A stretch of DNA of 64,000 nucleotides from Brevibacillus sp. SYP-B805 (GTDB taxonomy: Bacteria > Bacillota > Bacilli > Brevibacillales > Brevibacillaceae): NCBI RefSeq assembly GCF_011059135.1, contig NZ_JAALGD010000007.1, forward strand, positions 1 through 64,000, read 5' to 3'. The first letter of the stretch is position 1. Every line of letters starts with the position of its first letter. Positions 27,035 to 38,164 of this stretch are shown one piece after another. Made by a program: the position numbers and the translations under genes. Under the pieces are notes generated by a model, which was not told the DNA's origin, did no database searches, and worked only from the letters and a program-made list of their open reading frames with translations.

Positions 27035-27826
27035 ATGGGTCATTTTTCTCCGCGTGTAGAATGGATGGGCATGGTGTTTGACATCCCGACGATCATCATG
27101 ATGGTGGTAACCTCCCTGCTTGTCTTTCTGCTGGTGGTAGGTTTGACACGCAGGCTGACCGCCGGTGTACCGGGCGGTGGGCAGAACGTGATGGAGTGGG
27201 TGGTTGACTTCGTCAGCGGCATCACCCAAAACTTCATGGAGCCCAAAACAGCCGCCAAGTTTGTTACCCTCGGGTTAACCCTGTTCCTGTATATCTTCCT
27301 GGGGAACCAGTTGGGACTCGTGTTTAATGTCAATACAGTTCATCACGAATTGAGCCCAAGTTTCAAGGACATGCTGACTGTCTCCGGCACACCTGAGGCG
27401 GCAGCGGAAAAGGCCAAGATCATTGAGGAAGAACTGCACAGCCCGCATGGCGTGGTGGTGGCCTGGTGGAAGTCGCCGACCGCGACCGCGAGTGTGACCT
27501 TCACGCTGGCCCTGCTGGTGCTGATTTACGCGCATATCCTGGGAATCCGCAAAAATCCGGGCGAGTGGTTTAAGAGCACGTTCCTCAATCCGATTCATAT
27601 CCTTGAGGACTTCGTCATTAAACCGCTTACACTCCCGCTGCGTCTATTCGGTAACATTTTTGCGGGCGAGGTGCTGATTGCCTTCCTGCTGGGGGTCGGT
27701 CTCGTTGGTACCGTACCGCTCTTTGTCTGGCTGGGCTACTCGGTCTTCGTCGGCTCTGTCCAAGCCTTTATCTTCGTAACGCTTACGATGGTGTACATCT
27801 CCCAAAAAGTGAATGACCACCATTAA
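27035..27826 (+). CDS. atpB: ATP synthase Fo subunit a
   Basis: Subunit a forms the proton half-channels beside the c-ring. The 263-residue product has several membrane helices and the essential arginine within LPLRLFGNIFAGE, with the following helix ending FVTLTMVYISQKV. Two in-frame ATG codons (27029, 27035) follow AAAGGGG. I chose 27035 because spacing is 9 nt rather than 3. A hydrophilic loop with two histidine pairs lies between helices 2 and 3. Confidence 0.94.
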   Translation: MGHFSPRVEWMGMVFDIPTIIMMVVTSLLVFLLVVGLTRRLTAGVPGGGQNVMEWVVDFVSGITQNFMEPKTAAKFVTLGLTLFLYIFLGNQLGLVFNVNTVHHELSPSFKDMLTVSGTPEAAAEKAKIIEEELHSPHGVVVAWWKSPTATASVTFTLALLVLIYAHILGIRKNPGEWFKSTFLNPIHILEDFVIKPLTLPLRLFGNIFAGEVLIAFLLGVGLVGTVPLFVWLGYSVFVGSVQAFIFVTLTMVYISQKVNDHH

Positions 27827-27855
27827 TCTAATCCAAATTTCTTTTACAATCCTAA

Positions 27856-28095
<240 letters not shown>

Positions 28096-28195
28096 GCGAG
28101 CAGTTGAACAGTAGGAAATGGGCGGGGGTTTGACCTTCGCCTCTATCTTTGTACTATTATTTAATTCTCCTGTGCGTTAGGAAGGAGTGAACAAC

Positions 28196-28699
28196 ATGCT
28201 CGATTACGGGGCTATCTCCCTGGAATTGGGAACGATGCTGACCCAGTTGATCGTATTCATCATCTTGCTGCTGGCCGTACGCAAATTCGCCATGGGTCCG
28301 ATCATGGCCGTGATGGAAAAACGCCGCCAGCATATCGAAAACGAAATTGCTACCGCTGAGCGCAGCCGTCAAGAGGCAGAAGCGCTCCTGGCTGAACAGC
28401 GTCGCGTCCTCGATGAAGCGCGCAGCGAATCCAAAGCGATTCTGGATCGTGCAGCCAAGCAAGCGAGCGATGAAGCGGCCCGCATCATCGCGGAAGCGCA
28501 GGCGACCGCTGAACGCCTGAAAGCGGATGCAAGCGCAGACATCGCGCGTGAAGTGGAAAAGGCAAAAGCGGAACTGCGTGATCAAATGGCCGGCCTGTCC
28601 GTCCTGCTTGCGTCCAAGATCATCGAAAAAGAGCTGGATGAAGCAGCGCAAAAAGAGGCCGTTGACAAGTTTCTTGCACAAGTGGGAGAGCGCCTATGA
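28196..28699 (+). CDS. atpF: ATP synthase Fo subunit b
   Basis: Subunit b is the peripheral stalk. The 167-residue product has one N-terminal membrane helix (LGTMLTQLIVFIILLLAV) followed by a long charged helix rich in alanine, glutamate and arginine that forms the right-handed coiled coil. The ATG at 28196 lies 8 nt after AAGGAG; a GTG at 28187 overlaps that site. Its stop overlaps atpH by 4 nt. Confidence 0.95.
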   Translation: MLDYGAISLELGTMLTQLIVFIILLLAVRKFAMGPIMAVMEKRRQHIENEIATAERSRQEAEALLAEQRRVLDEARSESKAILDRAAKQASDEAARIIAEAQATAERLKADASADIAREVEKAKAELRDQMAGLSVLLASKIIEKELDEAAQKEAVDKFLAQVGERL

Positions 28700-29223
28700 G
28701 CGGCGGTGTAAGCAAACGGTACGCTCGCGCCCTGTACGAGGTGGCGAAAGAGCGTGGGCTGATTGATCGTATTGAAGCGGAATTGAACAGCGTCGTCGAT
28801 GCCGTGAAACAGAATGCCGATCTGGAAAAGCTGCTGATGCACCCGCACATTTCGTCAACCGCGAAAAAAGAGTTGGTGAAAGACCTCTTCCAGGCGCATC
28901 TGGCGGAAGAGACGATGAACTTCCTGAACATCCTGATCGAAAATGGTCGCGAGTCCGATCTTTCCCTCATCGCCTATGCCTATGTCCAGCTGGCCAATGC
29001 GGAGCGCGGCATCGCCGATGCGGTGGTGACCACCGCCAAAGCATTGTCCGAAGAGGAGAAGGCACAGATCGCGGAAAGGTTCGGCAACGTGCTGAATAAG
29101 AAACTGCGCATCCACACCGTGGTGGATCCGTCGATTCTGGGCGGCATCGTGGTGAAAATCGGCGACCGGCTTTATGACGGCAGCATCAAGACAAGGCTGG
29201 AGCAATTTGCGCATCAACTCTAA
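28696..29223 (+). CDS. atpH: ATP synthase F1 subunit delta
   Basis: Delta connects the F1 head to the peripheral stalk. The 175 residues show the family beginning SKRYARALYEVAKERG and the C-terminal VDPSILGGIVVKIGDRLYDGS, both characteristic. The ATG overlaps the atpF stop (ATGA), implying translational coupling. A GAGAGCG element upstream serves as ribosome binding site. Confidence 0.95.
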   Translation: MSGGVSKRYARALYEVAKERGLIDRIEAELNSVVDAVKQNADLEKLLMHPHISSTAKKELVKDLFQAHLAEETMNFLNILIENGRESDLSLIAYAYVQLANAERGIADAVVTTAKALSEEEKAQIAERFGNVLNKKLRIHTVVDPSILGGIVVKIGDRLYDGSIKTRLEQFAHQL

Positions 29224-29244
29224 TTGTGGGTAAGAATGGGGTGA

Positions 29245-30762
<1,518 letters not shown>

Positions 30763-30796
30763 GAACGAAGGAATCGTGAGGAGATAGACATCTGAT

Positions 30797-30823
30797 GCCC
30801 GCCGGCCCTGCGGCTTGGCGGGC
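30797..30823 (+). promoter_or_regulatory. Intercistronic hairpin between atpA and atpG
   Basis: GCCCGCC at 30797-30803 pairs with GGCGGGC at 30817-30823. There is no T-run, so it may be an mRNA stability or processing element rather than a terminator. Confidence 0.5.
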
Positions 30824-30846
30824 GTCCCCAAGGTGGTGAAAAACGA

Positions 30847-31710
30847 GTGGCGAAAGGAACACGCGAATTGCGCCGGCGTATCAAAAGCGTAAAGAATACG
30901 CGTCAGATCACGAAGGCGATGAAGATGGTAGCGGCCGCCAAACTGCGCCGTGCGCAGGAGAAGGCGGAAGCAGCACGCCCGTACGCCAACAAGATCCAGG
31001 AGATCATTGCCAGCATCGCGAGCGGTACGACAGCCGTGAAGCATCCCATGCTGCAGTCCCGGCCTGTGAAGAAAACCGGGTATATTGTCATCACCTCCGA
31101 TCGCGGTCTTGTCGGCGGATACAACGCGAACATGATCCGCAAGGTGCTGCAGACCATCGATGAGAAGCACAAGTCAAAAGACGAATATGCGATCTTTGTG
31201 ATCGGGCGGAAAGGCCGCGATTATTTCCGCAAGCGCAACTATCCGGTGATTGAGGAAGTCGTCGGTCTCCCGGAGACCCCAACCTTTGCCGACATCAAGA
31301 AAATCGCCAGCGGTGCGGTCGAGTTGTTTGCAACAGGGCAGATCGATGAGCTCTATATTTGCTACAACGAGTTCCGCAGCGCGATTTCCCAAATCCCGAC
31401 CATAACCCGCTTGCTGCCTTTGGACGCTGTCGGAGGAAATGCGGATCGCAAGGTAAATTACGAGTATGAGCCGTCTGCGGAAGAAGTACTCGCCGTTCTG
31501 CTGCCCAAATATGCGGAAACACTCGTGTACAGCGCGCTTCTGGATGCCAAGGCATCCCAGTGGGGAGCGCAAATGACAGCGATGGGCAACGCAACGGATA
31601 ACGCATCCGAGATGATCGACCGTTATACCCTGGAATACAACCGTGCCCGTCAAGCGGCCATTACACAAGAGATTTCTGAGATTGTTGCCGGTGCCAACGC
31701 ACAAGCGTAA
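30847..31710 (+). CDS. atpG: ATP synthase F1 subunit gamma
   Basis: Gamma is the central rotor shaft. The 287-residue product has the N-terminal helix [20 protein letters not shown], the segment [14 protein letters not shown] and the C-terminal helix [19 protein letters not shown], which pack in the centre of F1. The start is GTG after AAGGTGG. It lies 84 nt after atpA behind a hairpin, the widest gap among the F1 genes. Confidence 0.95.
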   Translation: MAKGTRELRRRIKSVKNTRQITKAMKMVAAAKLRRAQEKAEAARPYANKIQEIIASIASGTTAVKHPMLQSRPVKKTGYIVITSDRGLVGGYNANMIRKVLQTIDEKHKSKDEYAIFVIGRKGRDYFRKRNYPVIEEVVGLPETPTFADIKKIASGAVELFATGQIDELYICYNEFRSAISQIPTITRLLPLDAVGGNADRKVNYEYEPSAEEVLAVLLPKYAETLVYSALLDAKASQWGAQMTAMGNATDNASEMIDRYTLEYNRARQAAITQEISEIVAGANAQA

Positions 31711-31731
31711 CTTCCATATCAGCTTTCATAG

Positions 31732-33156
<1,425 letters not shown>

Positions 33157-33184
33157 GACAACCCTGGAAAGGGGAGACAAGCAA

Positions 33185-33589
33185 GTGAGTACAATGACAG
33201 TGGAAGTTGTTACTCCTGAACGGGTTGTCTACAGCGGCGAAGCCAGCATGGTGATCGCTCGCGGCGTGGAGGGGGACCTCGGCATCCTGCCGAACCACAT
33301 GCCGCTCGTAACTCCGCTGAAGATTGCGCCTGTTCGGATCAAAACAGAAGGTGACAAAGAGATCAAGATGGCGGTTAGCGGCGGCTTCATGGAAGTTCGC
33401 GGCGACAAAGTCACGATCATCGCCGAGACGGCTGAACGGCCGGAGGATATCGATGTTGCCCGTGCCAAGGCGGCGAAAGCCCGCGCGGAGCAGCGTCTGA
33501 GCGAAAGACATCCGGATCTCGACGTTCGCCGTGCCGAGTTGGCCCTCCAACGGGCTATGGCGCGTCTCGATGTGGCCGATAACCGGTAA
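33185..33589 (+). CDS. atpC: ATP synthase F1 subunit epsilon
   Basis: Epsilon couples the rotor to the c-ring and inhibits ATP hydrolysis through its C-terminal helices. The 134 residues show the N-terminal beta-sandwich (EVVTPERVVYSGEASMVIA, GDLGILPNHMPLVTPL) and an alanine/arginine-rich helical hairpin. The start is a GTG at 33185 behind AAAGGGG; an ATG at 33194 is possible. A strong terminator ends the operon. Confidence 0.95.
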   Translation: MSTMTVEVVTPERVVYSGEASMVIARGVEGDLGILPNHMPLVTPLKIAPVRIKTEGDKEIKMAVSGGFMEVRGDKVTIIAETAERPEDIDVARAKAAKARAEQRLSERHPDLDVRRAELALQRAMARLDVADNR

Positions 33590-33593
33590 GCAG

Positions 33594-33628
33594 AAATCCC
33601 CGCACCGTTTGGGTGGCGGGGATTTTTC
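33594..33628 (+). terminator. Rho-independent terminator of the atp operon
   Basis: AAATCCCCGC at 33594-33603 pairs with GCGGGGATTT at 33616-33625, followed by T residues. Confidence 0.96.
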
Positions 33629-33638
33629 CGCATATGCA

Positions 33639-33669
33639 TTGGTAATTGGCGTGCGGTTATGTATATAAT
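33639..33669 (+). promoter_or_regulatory. Candidate promoter for the 33748 gene
   Basis: A perfect TATAAT at 33664-33669 has TTGGTA at 33639-33644 as best -35 (19-bp spacer). Confidence 0.45.
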
Positions 33670-33747
33670 AAACCTGATGCGCCATGAGATGTCCCACATG
33701 GCGGTGCCTTGGGCAGGCAGTGTGCGCGGGAAAAGGAGAGTGAATTC

Positions 33748-34488
33748 ATGCAAACCATTCGCGATGTAAGAAAGAATAAGGAAGAAACCGTGATTCCCAC
33801 CGGTTTTACGGCAAACGGCTGGTCCAGCATCCTGTCACATGAGATGAAGGTTCTGTTCCAATCCATGTGCTATGTTGTTTCCCAATATGATTCCAAGGAA
33901 GAAATGACAAAAGCGCTGGATGGCATCAAAGGACTGAAGGGAACTTTTGCCAAACCCAAAAAGTCGATGTTCAAATCGGAAGCAGACCTGGAAGCCTATA
34001 AAAAATTGCTGGAGAAGCACAAAGCGTTTCTGGAGCGTTCCAACTATACCTATCCGGCGAGCCGCGAGGAAGCCATCCAGCTGTTTGAAAAATGGGGGCT
34101 TGTGCTGGACAAGGGAGAGGTGTGGGATGTGCCGATCGAACCGTTCCCGGATGTCCAGGACTTGTTTGTGCTGAGCGACGCCGAGAAGTTCGCCTTGAAT
34201 CATATCAAGCTGGAAACCCTCGTTCATCCGGTGTTCAGCCGTCTGGTACTGGCGCTGCACGAGAAGGATGACAACACCTTCCGCATGTCCAAGGCAGAGA
34301 TGAAGGAATTGCTGAAAACCAACGATGCCATGCTGGCAGAAGTGCTGATCAAGCTGACGCCGTATCTGCAGGAGCCGATCGAGAACATGCTCGACATCCC
34401 GGATGATCAGAAGATGGAGTTTACGGTCGTATGGGAGCGGATTTACGAAGATTTCCTGGGCGACCAATATGCACAGACAGTGCAGTAA
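33748..34488 (+). CDS. Hypothetical protein, 246 residues
   Basis: I do not recognise this protein. It begins MQTIRDVRKNKEETVIPTGF, has no signal peptide or membrane segment, one cysteine (SMCYVV) and a charged helical character with many lysines and glutamates. PLEPFPDVQDLF-like text (PIEPFPDVQDLFVLSDAEKF) lies in the middle. The ATG at 33748 follows AAAGGAGAG; the frame extends 13 residues upstream. It is a single-gene unit with its own promoter candidate between the atp and nuo operons. A terminator-like hairpin duplicated around a 249-bp repeat follows it immediately. A cytosolic role is the most that can be said. Confidence 0.75.
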   Translation: MQTIRDVRKNKEETVIPTGFTANGWSSILSHEMKVLFQSMCYVVSQYDSKEEMTKALDGIKGLKGTFAKPKKSMFKSEADLEAYKKLLEKHKAFLERSNYTYPASREEAIQLFEKWGLVLDKGEVWDVPIEPFPDVQDLFVLSDAEKFALNHIKLETLVHPVFSRLVLALHEKDDNTFRMSKAEMKELLKTNDAMLAEVLIKLTPYLQEPIENMLDIPDDQKMEFTVVWERIYEDFLGDQYAQTVQ

Positions 34489-34508
34489 AAAGAACCGAAT
34501 CGAAAAAA

Positions 34509-34527
34509 CTTAGGAACGTCTCCTAAG
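34509..34527. repeat. Left terminator-like hairpin bracketing repeat copy 2
   Basis: CTTAGGA at 34509-34515 pairs with TCCTAAG at 34521-34527. It nearly duplicates the true terminator at 34783-34812 but lacks the T-run. ACTTAGGAA (34508-34516) could also pair with TTCCTAAGT (34798-34806) across the element. Confidence 0.65.
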
Positions 34528-34531
34528 AGTT

Positions 34532-34780
34532 AGACTGATGACAAACTTCTGTTTGAGGCATGGCGTGATGGGGCCAGGCGAGCTCCTTGACGACCAACCC
34601 AGCGGAGAAACGAAGACGCGGGGGCCACAGGGGGCGTGAGTCTCACATCCCTGGAACACCCAGATGTTGAGCCCCCTGCCCGCGTCGCGTTTCGGAGCGG
34701 ACAAAAACCAGCTTCTTCGCGGGGCGTCAAGAGAGCGAGCAGGAGCCATCAGCCATGACAGGAAGGACTTTGTCTGCACG
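34532..34780 (+). repeat. 249-bp structured repeat, copy 2
   Basis: This is the partner of 21360-21608, equal in length and in the same orientation relative to the map. The core stems are GACGCGGG (34615-34622) with CCCGCGTC (34679-34686) and CAGGGGGC (34628-34635) with GCCCCCTG (34671-34678), enclosing the same two small hairpins. The central 80 bp are nearly identical between copies, while the outer 40 bp on either side diverge. With its flanking hairpins it fills most of the 450-bp gap before nuoA. Confidence 0.8.
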
Positions 34781-34782
34781 GA

Positions 34783-34812
34783 AACTTAGGAACCTCTTTC
34801 CTAAGTTTTTTT
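34783..34812 (+). terminator. Terminator at the right edge of repeat copy 2
   Basis: AACTTAGGAA at 34783-34792 pairs with TTCCTAAGTT at 34798-34807, followed by T residues to 34812. Confidence 0.93.
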
Positions 34813-34858
34813 CGTGCAAAAAAATTTTGACAGCTCATGGGAAAGGAACTGCTTTCGT

Positions 34859-34888
34859 TAGACACCGCTATATCCGGTTTGTTATAAT
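34859..34888 (+). promoter_or_regulatory. Candidate sigma-A promoter of the nuo operon
   Basis: TAGACA at 34859-34864 and an extended -10 TGTTATAAT (TATAAT at 34883-34888) are 18 bp apart, 50 bp before nuoA. Confidence 0.65.
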
Positions 34889-34938
34889 AATGAAGGTATT
34901 TTTGAACTCATTCCAGCGTAGGCGGAGGGGAAACAGTT

Positions 34939-35310
34939 GTGAGTGCCATCTATGCCAACAACTATGTCATTGTTGCCATTTTTTTATTCCTTGGCGTGCT
35001 GCTTCCGGTCGTTACGGTAAGCATCATTGGTCCATTGGTACGGCCCAACAATCCCACGCCGGAGAAACTGACCACTTATGAGAGCGGTAACATTCCGGTT
35101 GGCGACAGTTGGGTTCGTTTTAACGTAAAGTATTACATCTTTGCGCTGTTGTTCGTCATTTTTGATGTGGAAACATTGTTCCTGTATCCGTGGGCTGTCG
35201 CCTACAACAAGCTGGGGCTCTTTGCCTTGGTGGAAATGGTGATTTTCATCGTGCTGCTGGTGATTGGACTCATCTATGCCTGGAGAAAGAAGGTGCTGGA
35301 ATGGAACTAG
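34939..35310 (+). CDS. nuoA: NADH-quinone oxidoreductase subunit A
   Basis: NuoA is a membrane subunit next to the quinone site of complex I. The 123-residue product has three hydrophobic helices and the conserved loop [20 protein letters not shown], followed by [14 protein letters not shown]. The start is a GTG behind GGAGGGG. Its 3' end overlaps nuoB by 10 nt. Confidence 0.95.
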   Translation: MSAIYANNYVIVAIFLFLGVLLPVVTVSIIGPLVRPNNPTPEKLTTYESGNIPVGDSWVRFNVKYYIFALLFVIFDVETLFLYPWAVAYNKLGLFALVEMVIFIVLLVIGLIYAWRKKVLEWN

Positions 35311-35819
35311 ATCTGCAAAGCATCGCACCTGAACTGCAAGAAGAGCTGAACCGCAATGTCCTCTTCACGACATTGGAGACAGTGAAAGGCTGGGTGCGCA
35401 GCAACTCCCTCTGGCCGCTTACCTTTGGTTTGGCATGCTGCGCCATCGAAATGATGGGAACGGGCGGTTCCCGGTTTGACCTGGACCGCTTTGGCGTCAT
35501 CTTCCGGGCGTCGCCACGGCAGTCCGACCTGATGATCGTATCCGGGACGGTTACGAAAAAGATGGCGCCCCTGCTGCGCCGCCTGTACGATCAGATGGCG
35601 GAGCCGAAATGGGTGATCGCCATGGGATCCTGTGCGACAGCGGGCGGCCCCTATATCAAATCGTACAGCGTGGTCAAAGGGGTGGACCAGATCGTCCCTG
35701 TTGACGTATATATTCCGGGATGCCCCCCCAATCCGGCTGCGCTGATCTACGGGATCAACAAACTGCAAGAGAAGATTCGCTACGAGGCGAAGACTGGAAA
35801 GCGGGTGACCAGTCAGTGA
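35301..35819 (+). CDS. nuoB: NADH-quinone oxidoreductase subunit B
   Basis: NuoB binds the terminal iron-sulfur cluster N2 that passes electrons to quinone. The 172-residue product has the four ligands C46, C47 (GLACCAIEM), C111 (MGSCATAGG) and C141 (IPGCPPNP). The ATG at 35301 follows AAGGTG inside the end of nuoA. Its stop overlaps the nuoC GTG start by 4 nt. Part of the continuous nuoABCD block. Confidence 0.96.
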   Translation: MELDLQSIAPELQEELNRNVLFTTLETVKGWVRSNSLWPLTFGLACCAIEMMGTGGSRFDLDRFGVIFRASPRQSDLMIVSGTVTKKMAPLLRRLYDQMAEPKWVIAMGSCATAGGPYIKSYSVVKGVDQIVPVDVYIPGCPPNPAALIYGINKLQEKIRYEAKTGKRVTSQ

Positions 35820-37012
35820 CTGAGGAAAAACGCAAGCCTACCCCCGAGGAGAAGGCTCGGGCGGCCGCAGAAGCGAAAGCGAAAGCGGAAGCTCTGCGCA
35901 AAATGAAAGAAGAAGGGCAAACCTTGCAGGCGAGTGCTTCCGAAGCAGTCGCTTCTTCCGCTGGTGAGAACACGGAGGAGAGCAAACCGGCCCCGACACC
36001 GGATGATCTGGCGAAAGCGAAGGCCGAAGCAGCGGCCAAGGCAAAGGCGGCAGCAGCGGCGGCAGCGGCTGCAAAAGCTAAAGCCGCACGAGAAGCAGCG
36101 GAAGCCGGTGCGGCACCAGCCGCCGGGACGACTCCGGCTGCAGGCGGTGACGATGCAGATGCCAAGGCGAAAGCCGCAGCTGCGGCAAAAGCGAAAGCTG
36201 CAGCAGCTGCCGCAGCGGCAGCAAAAGCCAAGGCGGCCAGAGAAGCGGCGGAAGGGGGAGCCGCCGAAGCAGGCGGTGACGATGCGGACGCCAAGGCGAA
36301 AGCCGCAGCCAAAGCGAAAGCTGCAGCAGCCGCCGCAGCGGCAGCAAAAGCCAAGGCGGCCAGAGAAGCGGCGGAAGGGGGAGCCGCCGAAGCAGGCGGT
36401 GACGATGCGGACGCCAAGGCGAAAGCCGCAGCCGCAGCAAAAGCGAAAGCCGCAGCCGCCGCCGCAGCGGCAGCGAAAGCCAAGGCGGCAGGCGGTGAAG
36501 CGGCCGAAGCCGACGCAGCCCCGAAAGCTCCGTCCAAGAACCAGCCATATCTGGATCTGTATGTGAAGCGGATCACGGAGAAATTTGGTGCCGACGTGAT
36601 CGAAGCTTCCTATATTAATGAACTGGCGAAAGAAGTGCCGACGCTGATCATCAAAAACGAAGCGTGGCATGATGTCGCCCGCTTTTTGAAAGAAGACGAG
36701 CAGCTGGCCTTTGACTATCTATCCAATCTGCACGGTGTCGATTACGAAGACCGGATGGAAGTGTATTATCACTTCTATTCGTACAAGAATCGACAAAGCC
36801 TGGCCGTCAAGGTAAAAACGAGTCGGGAAGAGCCGACAGTCGCTTCCGTCATGGATATCTGGAGCGGCGCCAACTGGAACGAACGGGAAACATACGACCT
36901 GCTCGGCATTTATTTCCCGGGACATAGCGATTTGCGTCGAATCATGCTGCCGGATGACTGGGTAGGTCATCCGCTGCGCAAAGATTACGTGCCATACGAC
37001 GAGGAGGTGTAG
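35816..37012 (+). CDS. nuoC: NADH-quinone oxidoreductase subunit C with long Ala/Lys-rich N-terminal extension
   Basis: The C-terminal 150 residues are a normal NuoC (30-kDa subunit) with [33 protein letters not shown] and the final [13 protein letters not shown]. About 240 residues precede it, almost entirely alanine, lysine, glutamate and glycine. The GTG start overlaps the nuoB stop (35816-35819). Within the extension, segments starting [13 protein letters not shown] recur at 36143, 36272 and 36395, 129 and 123 bp apart. A typical NuoC is under 200 residues, so the 398-residue total is unusual. The extension resembles histone-H1-like or TolA-like helices; its role is unknown. Confidence 0.93.
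   Translation: MTEEKRKPTPEEKARAAAEAKAKAEALRKMKEEGQTLQASASEAVASSAGENTEESKPAPTPDDLAKAKAEAAAKAKAAAAAAAAAKAKAAREAAEAGAAPAAGTTPAAGGDDADAKAKAAAAAKAKAAAAAAAAAKAKAAREAAEGGAAEAGGDDADAKAKAAAKAKAAAAAAAAAKAKAAREAAEGGAAEAGGDDADAKAKAAAAAKAKAAAAAAAAAKAKAAGGEAAEADAAPKAPSKNQPYLDLYVKRITEKFGADVIEASYINELAKEVPTLIIKNEAWHDVARFLKEDEQLAFDYLSNLHGVDYEDRMEVYYHFYSYKNRQSLAVKVKTSREEPTVASVMDIWSGANWNERETYDLLGIYFPGHSDLRRIMLPDDWVGHPLRKDYVPYDEEV
36143..36500 (+). repeat. Tandem repeat of about 43 codons inside nuoC
   Basis: Units begin with GGCGGTGACGATGC at 36143, 36272 and 36395, a spacing of 129 and 123 bp; the second unit lacks two alanine codons. Units 1 and 2 end in the same GCGGAAGGGGGAGCCGCC stretch. DNA identity is high enough for slippage or recombination to change copy number. 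Confidence 0.85.
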
Positions 37013-37015
37013 AGC

Positions 37016-38164
37016 ATGAGCCCGGAACTGACAACCGTTCATTCGGAAAAGAGCACCGAAACTGGTCTGCGCACCGAGGAAATGCTGCTGAACGTCGGGC
37101 CTCAACACCCCAGTACGCACGGTGTATTTCGCCTGATCGTCAAAATTGACGGCGAAACCATCAAAGAATCCACTCCGGTTATCGGCTACCTGCACCGCGG
37201 GACGGAAAAGCTGGCCGAGAATCTGAATTATACCCAGATTATTCCCTATACGGATCGCATGGATTATCTGTCCGCCATGACCAACAACTATGTGATCTGC
37301 CACGCGGTGGAAACGATGATGGGCATAGAGGTGCCGGAACGTGCTGAATTTTTGCGCGTCATCGCGATGGAATTGAACCGCATTGCCAGCCACCTGGTCT
37401 GGTGGGGAACCTATCTCCTCGATATCGGGGCCATGAGCCCGTTCCTGTTTGCGTTCCGCGACAGGGAAACGATTCTTGATCTGTTCAACGAGCTGTGCGG
37501 CGCCCGCCTGACCTACAACTACATGCGGATCGGCGGCGTCAAGTGGGATGCGCCGCCGGGATGGATCGACAAGGTGGGAGAGTTCGTCCAATACATGAAA
37601 AAAGAGGTGGGCAACTATCACGCGCTTGTCTCCGGCAACGAGATTTTTCTCAATCGCTTGAAAGGGATCGGCAAGTTTGATGCCAAAACGGCCCTGGACT
37701 ACTCCATGTCCGGCGTCATGCTGCGTTCCACCGGCATCAAGTGGGATCTGCGCAAGGATGAGCCGTATTCGATTTATAACCGGTTTGAATTTGACGTTCC
37801 GACATCAACCGAAGGGGACTGCTTGGCGCGTTATCAGCTTCGCATGGCGGAGATCGAGCAGTCGCTGCGCATTGTGGAACAGGCGGTTGCCCAGTTCCCC
37901 GAGGGGGGCGAGATCATGGGCAAGGTGCCCAAGGTGATTCGTCCGCCGGTGGGGGAAACCTTCGTGCGCATTGAATCGCCGCGCGGGGAGATCGGCTGTT
38001 ATATCGCCAGCCAGGGAAAAGATAAGCCGTGGCGCCTGAAGTTCCGCCGCCCTTCGTTTAATAACCTGCAAGTGCTGCCGAAGCTGTTGGAAGGGGAAAA
38101 CATCGCCAACATGGTGGCGATCCTGGGCAGTATCGACATTGTTCTCGGGGAGGTTGACGCGTAA
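37016..38164 (+). CDS. nuoD: NADH-quinone oxidoreductase subunit D
   Basis: NuoD, the 49-kDa subunit related to NiFe hydrogenase large subunits, forms the quinone pocket with NuoB. The 382-residue product shows VGPQHPSTHGVFR, IGYLHRGTEKLAEN, YTDRMDYLSAM and the C-terminal AILGSIDIVLGEVDA. The start ATG lies 4 nt after nuoC behind GAGGAGG. Its last base is the first base of the nuoH ATG. Confidence 0.96.
   Translation: MSPELTTVHSEKSTETGLRTEEMLLNVGPQHPSTHGVFRLIVKIDGETIKESTPVIGYLHRGTEKLAENLNYTQIIPYTDRMDYLSAMTNNYVICHAVETMMGIEVPERAEFLRVIAMELNRIASHLVWWGTYLLDIGAMSPFLFAFRDRETILDLFNELCGARLTYNYMRIGGVKWDAPPGWIDKVGEFVQYMKKEVGNYHALVSGNEIFLNRLKGIGKFDAKTALDYSMSGVMLRSTGIKWDLRKDEPYSIYNRFEFDVPTSTEGDCLARYQLRMAEIEQSLRIVEQAVAQFPEGGEIMGKVPKVIRPPVGETFVRIESPRGEIGCYIASQGKDKPWRLKFRRPSFNNLQVLPKLLEGENIANMVAILGSIDIVLGEVDA

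Noticed and set aside
35755..36576. A 273-residue Ala/Ser-rich open frame on the minus strand opposite nuoC
   Set aside because: It is the mirror of the alanine/lysine codon repeats in nuoC; it has no ribosome binding site and ends inside nuoB, and nuoC is certain from its conserved C-terminus.
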